Assembly: GCF_002813425.1 (NCBI RefSeq)
Contig: NZ_PHUL01000001.1
Location: forward strand, 2,046,001-2,110,000
Direction of reading: 5' to 3'
From: Cellulophaga sp. RHA19
GTDB taxonomy: Bacteria > Bacteroidota > Bacteroidia > Flavobacteriales > Flavobacteriaceae
DNA length: 64,000 nt
Notes under the pieces: model-generated
The model's input: only the letters and a program-made list of their open reading frames with translations
The model's database searches: none
Told to the model about the DNA's origin: nothing
Made by a program: the position numbers and the translations under genes
In this document: positions 1-6,640 of the stretch, one piece after another
Layout of the letters: every line of letters begins with the position of its first letter
Numbering within the stretch: the first letter of the stretch is position 1

Positions 1-323
1 GTGTAACAATATGATATCATGTGCTGAATATCATAATCTGGCTTGTGCCAAGGTCTGTATTCTTCATAAGCACCAAAAGGCTTAATATCTGTAATGTCTT
101 TGGCTCCAGTTTCTTCAACAAGCTCACGGATCATACCAATTACTTGGTCTTCATCCTTATCTAAGCCACCACCAGGTAAACTGTAATCTTCGTATCTTTC
201 TGTGTATAGTAATAAAATATTAGCTCCTTTAATAGCAATACTTCTGGTAGCTAACCTAGTAAAAACAGATTTGTTATCTAGTGTTTTAATGTCTGGGTGA
301 TAATGAGTTTTTAAAACTTGCAT
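1..323 (-). CDS. NUDIX hydrolase, 3' end outside the window
   Basis: Reading leftward from the ATG at 323, the protein begins MQVLKTHYHPDIKTL and runs off the window edge after about 107 residues. It contains a complete Nudix box: a Gly, five residues, Glu, seven residues, then RELVEETGA, fitting G-x5-E-x7-REUxEExGU. The Nudix fold hydrolyses nucleoside diphosphates linked to another moiety, using the box glutamates to bind metal. The substrate cannot be told from this fragment. The gene is co-directional with the serine hydrolase at 418-1449, which lies 94 bases upstream. Confidence 0.85.
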   Translation of the reverse strand, partial: MQVLKTHYHPDIKTLDNKSVFTRLATRSIAIKGANILLLYTERYEDYSLPGGGLDKDEDQVIGMIRELVEETGAKDITDIKPFGAYEEYRPWHKPDYDIQHMISYCY

Positions 324-417
324 GCAGTAATTCTAATTTTTACAAAGGTAAGGCAACCTGCTATTTGGTTTAGGCAATTGTGCAGTAAAAACTCTTTTGT
401 TTAAATTTTTAGTAAGA

Positions 418-1449
418 CTATTTACTATTATTTTTTTCAATAATTTTAATAATTCTGTTGTATGATATTTCAGATAAGTTCCAGTTGTAGCCACTAAAAT
501 CTGTTGTATTTGTAAACTGTACAACAACGGCATCTATATTTTTATGGTACTCTGCAATACTTTGGTAACCCGGTATAAGACCAGTGTGGTTGTATTTGTA
601 TATTGATGCGTAAATTTCATTTTCGGTACCAGTAAATAAGTTACCATTATTTAAAGCACGTAAAAATATACCAACATCTTCTGCAGTAGCAATCATAGAA
701 CCATAATTTGTAGTTTTTATATCATTATTTATGCCTACGTAATAACCACTCATTAGGTTATCTATGGGAACATCTTTTAAAGATGCATAGGTGTTTTTAA
801 GCGCTAACGGATTTAAAATAACCTCCTTTATATAGTTAAACTTACTTTTGCCCGCTGTTTTATCAATAAGCATAGAAAGTAGCAAGTAATTAGTGTTGCT
901 ATACTCATAATCTGTATTGGGTTTAAAGCTTGCAGGTAAACCTTTTACTAACTCAAGAGCTTCTTCAGCATTTTGTGTAGGGTTGTTCCAAAAGTTAGGA
1001 GTATTGGTATAATTAGGAATACCACTACGGTGTTGCACCATCATTTTTACAGTAATTTTATCTGCATATTCAATTTTACCATTAAGTTCAGGAAAATAAT
1101 ACGCTAAGCTTTTATTTAAGTCTAGTTTATTTTTGCCAATGAGTTTGGTAATGGCAACAGCAGTGTACAATTTGTCTATGCTAGCAATTTTAAAAAAAGC
1201 ATTTGGTTTAGCAGTAATTTTTTGTTCTGTATTATGCCAGCCCTCGGCATAAAAAGCAGGTGGTTTACCAGCAACATCTACGTATAGTATAACACCATCA
1301 AAACCATAATTAATAGTTTGGTTTAATTGCTCTTGTATAGTGTTTGGTACAGGTTTAAGCCAAGCGGTTACAATGGGCCAAGGCACATAAAAAAAAGATA
1401 CAACTGTAGAGACAAGTAGTAGTACTCTAAAAATATTTTTTTTGTTCAT
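418..1449 (-). CDS. Membrane-anchored serine hydrolase, beta-lactamase/PBP class C fold
   Basis: The 343-residue protein starts with a hydrophobic segment (about residues 6-30) that would export or anchor it. Motifs of the serine beta-lactamase/D-Ala-D-Ala carboxypeptidase fold are in order: SxxK at S90-I-D-K93, YxN at Y183-S-N185, and H288-T-G at the position of the KTG/HxG box. Members are peptidases, esterases or amidases acting in the periplasm; the substrate here is unknown. It is probably not a resistance beta-lactamase, because the surrounding sequence matches generic serine hydrolases. A 37-residue ORF lies 11 bases upstream on the same strand. Confidence 0.85.
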   Translation of the reverse strand: MNKKNIFRVLLLVSTVVSFFYVPWPIVTAWLKPVPNTIQEQLNQTINYGFDGVILYVDVAGKPPAFYAEGWHNTEQKITAKPNAFFKIASIDKLYTAVAITKLIGKNKLDLNKSLAYYFPELNGKIEYADKITVKMMVQHRSGIPNYTNTPNFWNNPTQNAEEALELVKGLPASFKPNTDYEYSNTNYLLLSMLIDKTAGKSKFNYIKEVILNPLALKNTYASLKDVPIDNLMSGYYVGINNDIKTTNYGSMIATAEDVGIFLRALNNGNLFTGTENEIYASIYKYNHTGLIPGYQSIAEYHKNIDAVVVQFTNTTDFSGYNWNLSEISYNRIIKIIEKNNSK

Positions 1450-1460
1450 TAGTTACATTT

Positions 1461-1574
1461 TTAACTGTGCATAAACAACCAATATATAATTTTAGCAACT
1501 AGTAAGGTTAAAATTATGCCTCCAGGAGCAAAAATATAATTATACCATTTTACTTTTTCTTTAGTGTTTTTCAT
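1461..1574 (-). CDS. Very small single-pass membrane protein (37 aa)
   Basis: A 38-codon frame, including its stop, starts MKNTKEKVKWYNYIF and contains one hydrophobic stretch (about residues 14-34) ending in WLFMHS. It has a charged, Lys-rich N-terminus followed by a membrane helix, which is the usual pattern of real small membrane proteins. It lies just upstream of the serine hydrolase on the same strand, so the two may be cotranscribed. I do not recognise a family. The short length is the main reason for doubt. Confidence 0.45.
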   Translation of the reverse strand: MKNTKEKVKWYNYIFAPGGIILTLLVAKIIYWLFMHS

Positions 1575-1731
1575 AATGTGGTATGCTTAGTATTAACTAA
1601 GATAAAAAATACAAATTAACACCCAATAAGTACCATTTATAAAGTTATAGCATACAATTACACATATCCGTAATTCTACATTAAAAAAAAGTTTTACATT
1701 GTAAGAAAATTAAGCGCTAAAAACAGAAATG

Positions 1732-1782
1732 TGCGTTTATTACACCAATATGGGTGAATAAACGCAATGAATTGCGTTTATT
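1732..1782. repeat. Nested inverted and direct repeats at the left edge of the cassette array
   Basis: The motif TGCGTTTATT occurs at 1732 and again at about 1773 in direct orientation, with its inverted copy between them. Bases 1757-1768 and 1771-1782 form a perfect 12-bp palindrome around GA. Bases 1732-1745 also pair with the 1752-1766 stretch. The same DNA can therefore fold into two competing hairpins. It ends five bases before the first cassette core (GTTATGC at 1787). It may be an attI-like or degenerate attC-like site, or a terminator for the left side. Confidence 0.5.
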
Positions 1783-1812
1783 TATAGTTATGCATAATAC
1801 AAAAAAACTGAT

Positions 1813-2493
1813 ATGAGTGAATTAATTGGAAGTGGACATGAGGAAAGATGGTATCCTATTCCGATACATAAAATAAAGAATCATTTCTCAAAATATGTGA
1901 TTGACGAAGAATTATGTCCTGATTCGAAATATATTATTGCAAACATCAGTTATAACATACAATACATCCAGTATTTACGAAAAACATTGAATGAATTAAA
2001 TCTTTCAGAAGTTCTTCAAATTCAAACAATAAAGAGTTTCATAGTTATTAGCACTTCTATTATTGAAGCTATATTTTATTTAATATGTTGCAATGAAAAC
2101 TTGCGAAAAAAAATTATCTGGAAAGAATTCAAAACTATTGGTAAATCTGAATTTTTACTTGACGGAAAAAAATTAAAAAGTGAAACTAAACTCTTTGAAA
2201 AAAATGCTGATTCTGGATTTGAGTCATTGACTTTTGACCAAATGATTAAAAAAATAGAAACAAAAAAAATACTAAAACAAGAAAATCAATTTTTTAAAGA
2301 TTTGAATCACTTAAGAAAACTAAGAAATAAAATTCATCTTCAGGAAACCAAAACAATAGGAAAAACTGATTACAATTCATTTTGGAGACCAGAATATAAT
2401 TTATCGAAAAAGAACTTGAGATTATTATTGCTTGATGAAATCTTTAAAGCTGACGAATGGAATATTGAATTGTTTGAATTTTTAAAAACATAA
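1813..2493 (+). CDS. Cassette gene 1: uncharacterised protein with a HEPN-like Arg/His motif
   Basis: This 226-residue protein is predicted to be mostly helical and soluble. Near its C-terminus is RKLRNKIHLQ, in which R168 and R171 precede H175. This resembles the R-x4-6-H catalytic motif of HEPN ribonucleases and the RN..H motif of Abi-type proteins, but the match is short and I cannot confirm the fold. A hydrophobic helix (about residues 76-92) could be buried core rather than membrane. It is the sole gene of the first cassette, starting 13 bases after the core at 1787-1800. The AT-rich, AAA-rich codon use resembles that of the other cassette genes. Confidence 0.75.
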   Translation: MSELIGSGHEERWYPIPIHKIKNHFSKYVIDEELCPDSKYIIANISYNIQYIQYLRKTLNELNLSEVLQIQTIKSFIVISTSIIEAIFYLICCNENLRKKIIWKEFKTIGKSEFLLDGKKLKSETKLFEKNADSGFESLTFDQMIKKIETKKILKQENQFFKDLNHLRKLRNKIHLQETKTIGKTDYNSFWRPEYNLSKKNLRLLLLDEIFKADEWNIELFEFLKT

Positions 2494-2494
2494 A

Positions 2495-2700
2495 GCACTA
2501 TGCACAACAAAAGCTATAATTAATACGGGCTTTGGTGTTTAATTCAGAAGAAAGTGTATTTTTACTAAGTCCGCCAAATCTTTTGATTTGGCTTTAGAAC
2601 AAAAAAAGATAAAACAAAATTAAAAGTTTTGGCTAAGTGCTAAACTGAAAGTCTCTGACTTTCTATTTCCGTACTAACCATAGCTAAAACGTTAGCTTTA
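2495..2700 (+). repeat. attC-like site 1
   Basis: The element begins with the core GCACAAC (2502-2508) and ends with GTTAGCT (2691). Its outer arms pair: TATAATTAATACGGG near 2515-2529 against CCGTACTAA near 2669. The centre carries a perfect 8-bp stem with a TTTT loop at 2573-2592 (GCCAAATC/GATTTGGC). Much of its sequence recurs in the site at 3941-4144. The outer core bases pair only partly, as expected when the right core belongs to the next cassette. Confidence 0.65.
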
Positions 2701-2726
2701 ATTTGAAAAATCGTTGAAGGAAGAGG

Positions 2727-3170
2727 ATGAAACGAAGTGAAATTTTAATCATATCCATGACTTTTATTGGATTTGCCTCATTATTAGTATGGTTTGGACA
2801 CCTATCTTTTGGAATTTTTCAAAACTCGAAACCAATTATCTTGGAAACTCCAATTACTGGAGTTATCAACGACCTAAACCAGTACAAAGGCTTCACTTAT
2901 ATTCAGCTCGAACATGAAAATGAGTATTGGAAAATAGATGGTAGCAAAAATTATGACTATTCAGAGCCTTTTATTGCCGATTTTTTACTGAAAGGAGATT
3001 TTTTGGAAAAAAATAAATGCTCGGACACACTTTTTGTTAAAAGGGATAATCAAAAATTTCATTTCTTGATTGGCGACGTACTTTATAATAGCAAAACGCG
3101 TTCGAAAGAATTCATTGAATATTGGCGAAATCAAAGACGAATTATAACGGAAAAAAGTGATTGTAAATAA
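2727..3170 (+). CDS. Cassette gene 2: small membrane-anchored protein
   Basis: The 147-residue protein has one N-terminal hydrophobic segment (about residues 6-32), consistent with a signal anchor, followed by a hydrophilic domain with a cysteine at C99 and one at the penultimate position. I recognise no family. It fills the second cassette, between the core at 2691 and the core ending at 3186. Its own flanking cores match in 10 of 10 bases, so the unit could be excised as a circle if an integrase acted on it. The ATG at 2727 follows GAAGAGG but no clear ribosome binding site. Confidence 0.75.
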   Translation: MKRSEILIISMTFIGFASLLVWFGHLSFGIFQNSKPIILETPITGVINDLNQYKGFTYIQLEHENEYWKIDGSKNYDYSEPFIADFLLKGDFLEKNKCSDTLFVKRDNQKFHFLIGDVLYNSKTRSKEFIEYWRNQRRIITEKSDCK

Positions 3171-3175
3171 AAAAA

Positions 3176-3313
3176 CTAAAGCTAACATTACCTATAATTC
3201 AGTCTTGCCTTTTTCTAAAAATAAAATTTAGTACTTTTAATCCGGCTCGATTCCAATCTTGAAAAATCCTAACGGATTTCCCAGACCGAAATCATAGCCT
3301 AACCGTTAGCAAC
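3176..3313 (+). repeat. attC-like site 2 (shorter form)
   Basis: The left core AGCTAAC ends at 3186 and the right core GTTAGCA starts at 3305. The arm CCTATAATTCAGTCTTG (from 3191) pairs imperfectly with CCAGACCGAAATCATAG (to about 3297). The central hairpin is different in sequence from the other sites but similar in form: a 6-bp stem with a 4-base loop at 3264-3279. The stretch TTTAGTACTTTTAATCC is shared with the longer sites. Confidence 0.6.
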
Positions 3314-3327
3314 AAGTGCTCAAAAAA

Positions 3328-3828
3328 ATGAAGAAAGTAATACAAGTTTTAATTTTTACAATTGTGCTTACTGGATTTAGCCAAACTGGGTCTGTTAGTG
3401 GGAAAGTAATTTTTAAACTTGATTCGCTTAGTGTCCCAGGAGCAACTGTAATAATAAGCGGTACTAAAATCGGTGCTGCCGCTGATATTAATGGAGCCTT
3501 TGAAATTCCGAAATTGAAAGAAGGTAATTATGATTTGGTGGTCGAAGCCATAGGTTATGGAAAAGATACTATTCAAAACGTAATCGTTAATAATAATTCG
3601 AAAACCAAAATAACACTAGGTTTACCAGCAGGAAAATGTCATGTAAAGACTAGCTCTAAAAAATGTCCAATAGATGGAAAAACTAAAAATGTTATTCCAA
3701 TTCTTTATGGGTTGCCAAGAGAAAAAACAATACGGAAAATGAAAAAAGGAAAAGTCAAACTTGGCGGCTGTGAAGTTACTGGTTGTGAGCCAAATTGGTT
3801 TTGTAAAGAACATAAACAGGAATTTTGA
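3328..3828 (+). CDS. Cassette gene 3: secreted protein, carboxypeptidase-regulatory-like domain plus Cys-rich tail
   Basis: I prefer the ATG at 3328 over the in-frame GTG at 3316, because it gives a compact signal peptide (MKKVIQVLIFTIVLTGFSQ). Residues about 20-95 form a CarboxypepD_reg-like beta-sandwich (VSGKVIF, PGATVIISGT, GAFEIPKLKEGNYDLVV). The C-terminal 70 residues have paired cysteines and the string IPILYGLPRE followed by KLGGCEVTGCEPNWFC, resembling a small Cys-rich domain common in Bacteroidota that may bind zinc. The combination suggests an envelope protein of unknown role. It is the sole gene of the third cassette; about 110 noncoding bases follow it before the next core. Confidence 0.75.
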   Translation: MKKVIQVLIFTIVLTGFSQTGSVSGKVIFKLDSLSVPGATVIISGTKIGAAADINGAFEIPKLKEGNYDLVVEAIGYGKDTIQNVIVNNNSKTKITLGLPAGKCHVKTSSKKCPIDGKTKNVIPILYGLPREKTIRKMKKGKVKLGGCEVTGCEPNWFCKEHKQEF

Positions 3829-3940
3829 GCAAGTTTGTACAGGTGGACTTCACTCGATCGCAATCACTGTGTTGATGGACTTTCAACTCGGACGGAAAAT
3901 AATATAAAACGCAAAGTTACGTGCTTACTCGAAAGTGTCG

Positions 3941-4144
3941 CACCAGTTGCTAACAATGCCTATAATTAATACGGGTTTTGGTGCTTAACCCAAAGTTTAG
4001 TGCTTTTAACCAAGTCCGCCAAATCTTTTGATTTGGCTTTATAAAGAAAAAGATAAAACAAAATAAAAAGTTTTGGCTAAGTGCTTAATCGAAAGTTTAT
4101 TACTTTTAATTCCCGTACTAATTATAACCGAGACGTTGCCAGTA
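3941..4144 (+). repeat. attC-like site 3
   Basis: The left core TTGCTAAC ends at 3954 and the right core GTTGCCA starts at 4135. The arm TATAATTAATACGGG (3961-3975) pairs with CCCGTACTAATTATA (4112-4126), with one mismatch. The central stem GCCAAATC-TTTT-GATTTGGC is at 4018-4037. Two related stretches of about 40 bp flank the hairpin in direct orientation, each with TTTTGG, GTGCTTAA, AAAGTTTA and CTTTTAA in order. Most of the element is shared with the site at 2495-2700. Confidence 0.65.
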
Positions 4145-4146
4145 AT

Positions 4147-4662
4147 ATGAAAAAACACATTCAAAAAAGAAAGGTTTTATTGAGATTTGCTTATTTAGGT
4201 TCATTTTTATTAATTAGCCTTTATTCTTGTATAATGCAAAAGCCTTATTCAGCTAAAATAGCAAAATTTCAACCATCTTTTTTGGGGGAAATTAAAGAAA
4301 ATAATTTAAAAAGAATTGCAGATACAACAGCTATTCTTATCACCGGAAAAGTGTATGATTATGATAGGCCTGAAGGAGGTATTTCCGTGATTTTTATTAG
4401 TAAAGAAAACAAAAGAAAGTTTAGAACAGTCACTGATTCTAAGGGACATTTTAAAATAAACATTGTCAATGGATTGTACAATATACAGCTAATACCTTAT
4501 AAATATGGTAAGTCTCCATCTTTAAACTTTGAAAATTTAAACTTTAAATCTGGAGAAATACGTGAATTAATAATTTATACAGAATCATCTGCTGAGACTG
4601 TATCAATGGATACCATTTTTGAAAGTAAAAGAGCTTATAATGAATATATTAAAAGGCAATAA
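4147..4662 (+). CDS. Cassette gene 4: lipoprotein with a carboxypeptidase-regulatory-like domain
   Basis: The start chosen is the ATG at 4147, giving 171 residues. The in-frame GTG at 4081 lies inside the attC-like element and is rejected. The N-terminus is basic (KKHIQKRK), then hydrophobic, ending in a lipobox (ISLYSC), so it is probably a lipoprotein. Residues about 65-130 look like a CarboxypepD_reg domain (ITGKVYDYDRPEGG, TDSKGHFKINIVNGLYNIQLIP). No catalytic motif is visible. The gene starts 12 bases after the core at 4135 and ends seven bases before the next core, the tight fit typical of cassettes. Confidence 0.75.
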   Translation: MKKHIQKRKVLLRFAYLGSFLLISLYSCIMQKPYSAKIAKFQPSFLGEIKENNLKRIADTTAILITGKVYDYDRPEGGISVIFISKENKRKFRTVTDSKGHFKINIVNGLYNIQLIPYKYGKSPSLNFENLNFKSGEIRELIIYTESSAETVSMDTIFESKRAYNEYIKRQ

Positions 4663-4668
4663 GAAATA

Positions 4669-4700
4669 CTACAGACAACAATGCCTATAGCAAATGGGAC
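4669..4700 (+). repeat. attC-like site 4, left half only
   Basis: The core ACAGACAAC ends at 4679 and is followed by AATGCCTATAGC, nearly the same as the AATGCCTATAAT that opens site 3. No convincing right arm was found downstream, although a strong hairpin follows at 4736-4765. The site may be truncated and mark the right end of the array. Confidence 0.5.
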
Positions 4701-4735
4701 ATAAAGAGTTAAATTTTTAGTCTTGTAAACTTTAA

Positions 4736-4771
4736 GATTGCTAATGCCATTAAGCATTAGCAATCTTTTTT
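4736..4771 (+). terminator. Strong intrinsic terminator
   Basis: A perfect 12-bp stem (GATTGCTAATGC / GCATTAGCAATC) with a 6-base loop is followed by six T. It would stop transcription leaving the cassette array. Confidence 0.85.
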
Positions 4772-4904
4772 GTTAGAAATTATAAGTTTCTGCAGAAAAA
4801 GTTTAATGCCAAATATGAATTAAAAACTAACGAATATAGGTTGATGGTTACATTAGTCTCAAAAATGTTTAATATTTACGTTGTTAACTATACAATAAAA
4901 CATT

Positions 4905-5792
4905 ATGAAATTAAAAATAGCTTATAGCACGTTCTTTGCCACTTTGTTTTTTACAGTCACATTAAGTGCGCAATACAACCAGACTAATGGTGATGGTGCA
5001 GAAATAACTTCTTACAGACCTTTTGAAGTGGCTACTGATTATGCCAACTTTAGCAAATGTATAATGCCTAGTGCAGGAGCACAAAAAACTTGTTTTACAG
5101 ACAAATTACAAGAGCTTTTTAATGAGAACTTAAAAATGCCTAAAGATTCTATTTCTCAAAACTTTAATGGAAAAGTATATTTTAACTTTTTTACAGATGA
5201 TAAAGGAGAGCTAGAGTCTACAGAGATTTTTAGTAGACCAGAAACTAAATTTATTGGAGAAAAAATAGATGTGGTTCTAAAAAAATTCCCAACCCTTAAA
5301 GTAGTTCAATTAAAAGATACGGCTGTTAGTACAGGTTATGTGTTGTATGCCAAATTTAACCCAGGAGAACCTATTCGTTTAAAGGTTGTAGATATTAAGG
5401 TAAGTAAAGAAAATTTAAAAGAAAATGAAAAAGAAGAAAATGATGTACCCTTTGTAATTGTGGATGATGTACCCGTATTTCCTGGTTGTGAAGATATGGC
5501 CATAAGTAGTAGGAGATCTTGTTTTCAAAATAAACTAGGTAAACACATTGCTAAACATTTTAGATACCCAGAAGAAGCTCAAGAATTAGGTATAGAAGGT
5601 AGAGTAAACATTATGTTTCTTATTGATAAAGATGGATTTGTAAAAAACATAAAAACCAGAGGACCGCACCCTTTATTTGAATTGGAAGGGCGAAGAATTT
5701 TTACAAAACTTCCTCGTATGACTCCGGGGAAAGTAAAAGGGAAACCTGTAAGAGTACCTTTTAGTATACCTTTGACTTTTAGACTTAACTAA
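4905..5792 (+). CDS. Secreted protein with TonB C-terminal-like domain(s)
   Basis: The 295-residue protein has a signal peptide (about residues 1-22, ending LSAQ). Residues about 208-295 fit a TonB C-terminal domain: YPEEAQELGIEGRVNIMF, then DKDGFV, and a final PFSIPLTFRLN. A weaker copy of the same pattern lies at about 65-150 (NFNGKVYFNFFTDDKGELES). There is no inner-membrane anchor or Pro-rich linker as in true TonB, so it probably acts free or attached in the periplasm or outer membrane. Four cysteines occur in similar spacing before each domain. It is monocistronic after the terminator at 4736-4771. Confidence 0.75.
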   Translation: MKLKIAYSTFFATLFFTVTLSAQYNQTNGDGAEITSYRPFEVATDYANFSKCIMPSAGAQKTCFTDKLQELFNENLKMPKDSISQNFNGKVYFNFFTDDKGELESTEIFSRPETKFIGEKIDVVLKKFPTLKVVQLKDTAVSTGYVLYAKFNPGEPIRLKVVDIKVSKENLKENEKEENDVPFVIVDDVPVFPGCEDMAISSRRSCFQNKLGKHIAKHFRYPEEAQELGIEGRVNIMFLIDKDGFVKNIKTRGPHPLFELEGRRIFTKLPRMTPGKVKGKPVRVPFSIPLTFRLN

Positions 5793-5871
5793 CTACTATT
5801 AATAAAGGCTTTTGGAGTAGAGTAATAAAAAACAAAAATGAACTACCATTATAGGCAATAGCTAAAACCTT

Positions 5872-6540
5872 ATGAAAAATCAGTTTATATTTATAATAGC
5901 ATTCTTTTTTATATTTTTTCAGATCTCTTGTTCTAAGAAAAAAGAATCTAAAATTAACTTTAAAGATTTTGTAATTAATTTATCAAAAGACGAAGAACCA
6001 CCTTTAATTTTAGAGGTAAAGTCTAAAAATGATATTCAGTATTTTGTAGAGAATCAGTCAAAAAAATGGCAAGGGATAGCTAAAGATTCAGAAACAATAA
6101 TTAGTGTTTACGATTGGAAATTATTTCCGCATAACAATATTGCTTTTGAATATCCAAGAACATATAGTTTTGAAGCAGATTTGACTACAACTAGCAATAT
6201 TTGGACTTTATCTGGTAATGATTTCAAGATTATGATTATAAGTCTAAAAAAATCAATATCAGTTAAGGAATATGTAGACGGAATGGTTAGTCAGTTTGGA
6301 CTGTCTAACTGTTCAACAAAAAAAATAACTAAACAAATAAACTCATATGATTTAGAAGGTATGAGTTTGTTAGTTTCATTAACAGGAGTTAATTTAGAAA
6401 TGGAAATTTTTGAAGTAGTTGATACTAATGGAAAAAGTAGCTTGCTTGTGTTTCAAGATTCTTTAACAGACGAAAAAGACAATAGTAAAGAGTCTAAAAA
6501 AGCTATGAGAAAAATAGACCAAACTTTTAAGGTGTATTAA
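5872..6540 (+). CDS. Uncharacterised lipoprotein
   Basis: The 222-residue protein starts with a hydrophobic segment ending in the lipobox QISC at about residue 20, followed by a Lys-rich linker. The mature part is predicted to be alpha/beta, with no motif I recognise. It lies between two other secreted or lipoprotein genes on the same strand with gaps of about 80-100 bases. Confidence 0.7.
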   Translation: MKNQFIFIIAFFFIFFQISCSKKKESKINFKDFVINLSKDEEPPLILEVKSKNDIQYFVENQSKKWQGIAKDSETIISVYDWKLFPHNNIAFEYPRTYSFEADLTTTSNIWTLSGNDFKIMIISLKKSISVKEYVDGMVSQFGLSNCSTKKITKQINSYDLEGMSLLVSLTGVNLEMEIFEVVDTNGKSSLLVFQDSLTDEKDNSKESKKAMRKIDQTFKVY

Positions 6541-6640
6541 TATGGTTAGTAAAAGCTTATTTGTAGGCCTTTAAATGTTGAATATTAAGTTCTTAAATTA
6601 GTTGCATATTTTGCAAAACACACAATAATCGCCATAAAAA

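Larger units (their letters stand above)
1787..4700 (+). mobile_element. Integron-like cassette array without integrase (attC-like sites, four cassettes)
   Basis: Four + strand genes are each followed by a long palindromic element. The core beginning each cassette is the reverse complement of the core just after its own gene: 1787-1800 with 2495-2508 (11 of 14), 2691-2700 with 3177-3186 (10 of 10), 3305-3313 with 3946-3954 (9 of 9), and 4135-4144 with 4670-4679 (8 of 10). In known integrons a cassette carries both halves of its attC core, so its own two ends match while the two ends of a resident site do not. That is the pattern seen here. The elements (about 140-205 bp) are longer than most described attC sites, and no tyrosine recombinase is in the window. 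Function is inferred. Confidence 0.65.

Noticed and set aside
4081..4146. GTG-started extension of cassette gene 4
   Set aside because: The extension lies in the attC-like element and the ATG at 4147 gives a clean lipoprotein signal.
1787..4700. Insertion sequence or prophage remnant
   Set aside because: No transposase, phage gene or terminal inverted repeat flanked by target duplications was seen; the repeats lie between genes, one per gene.
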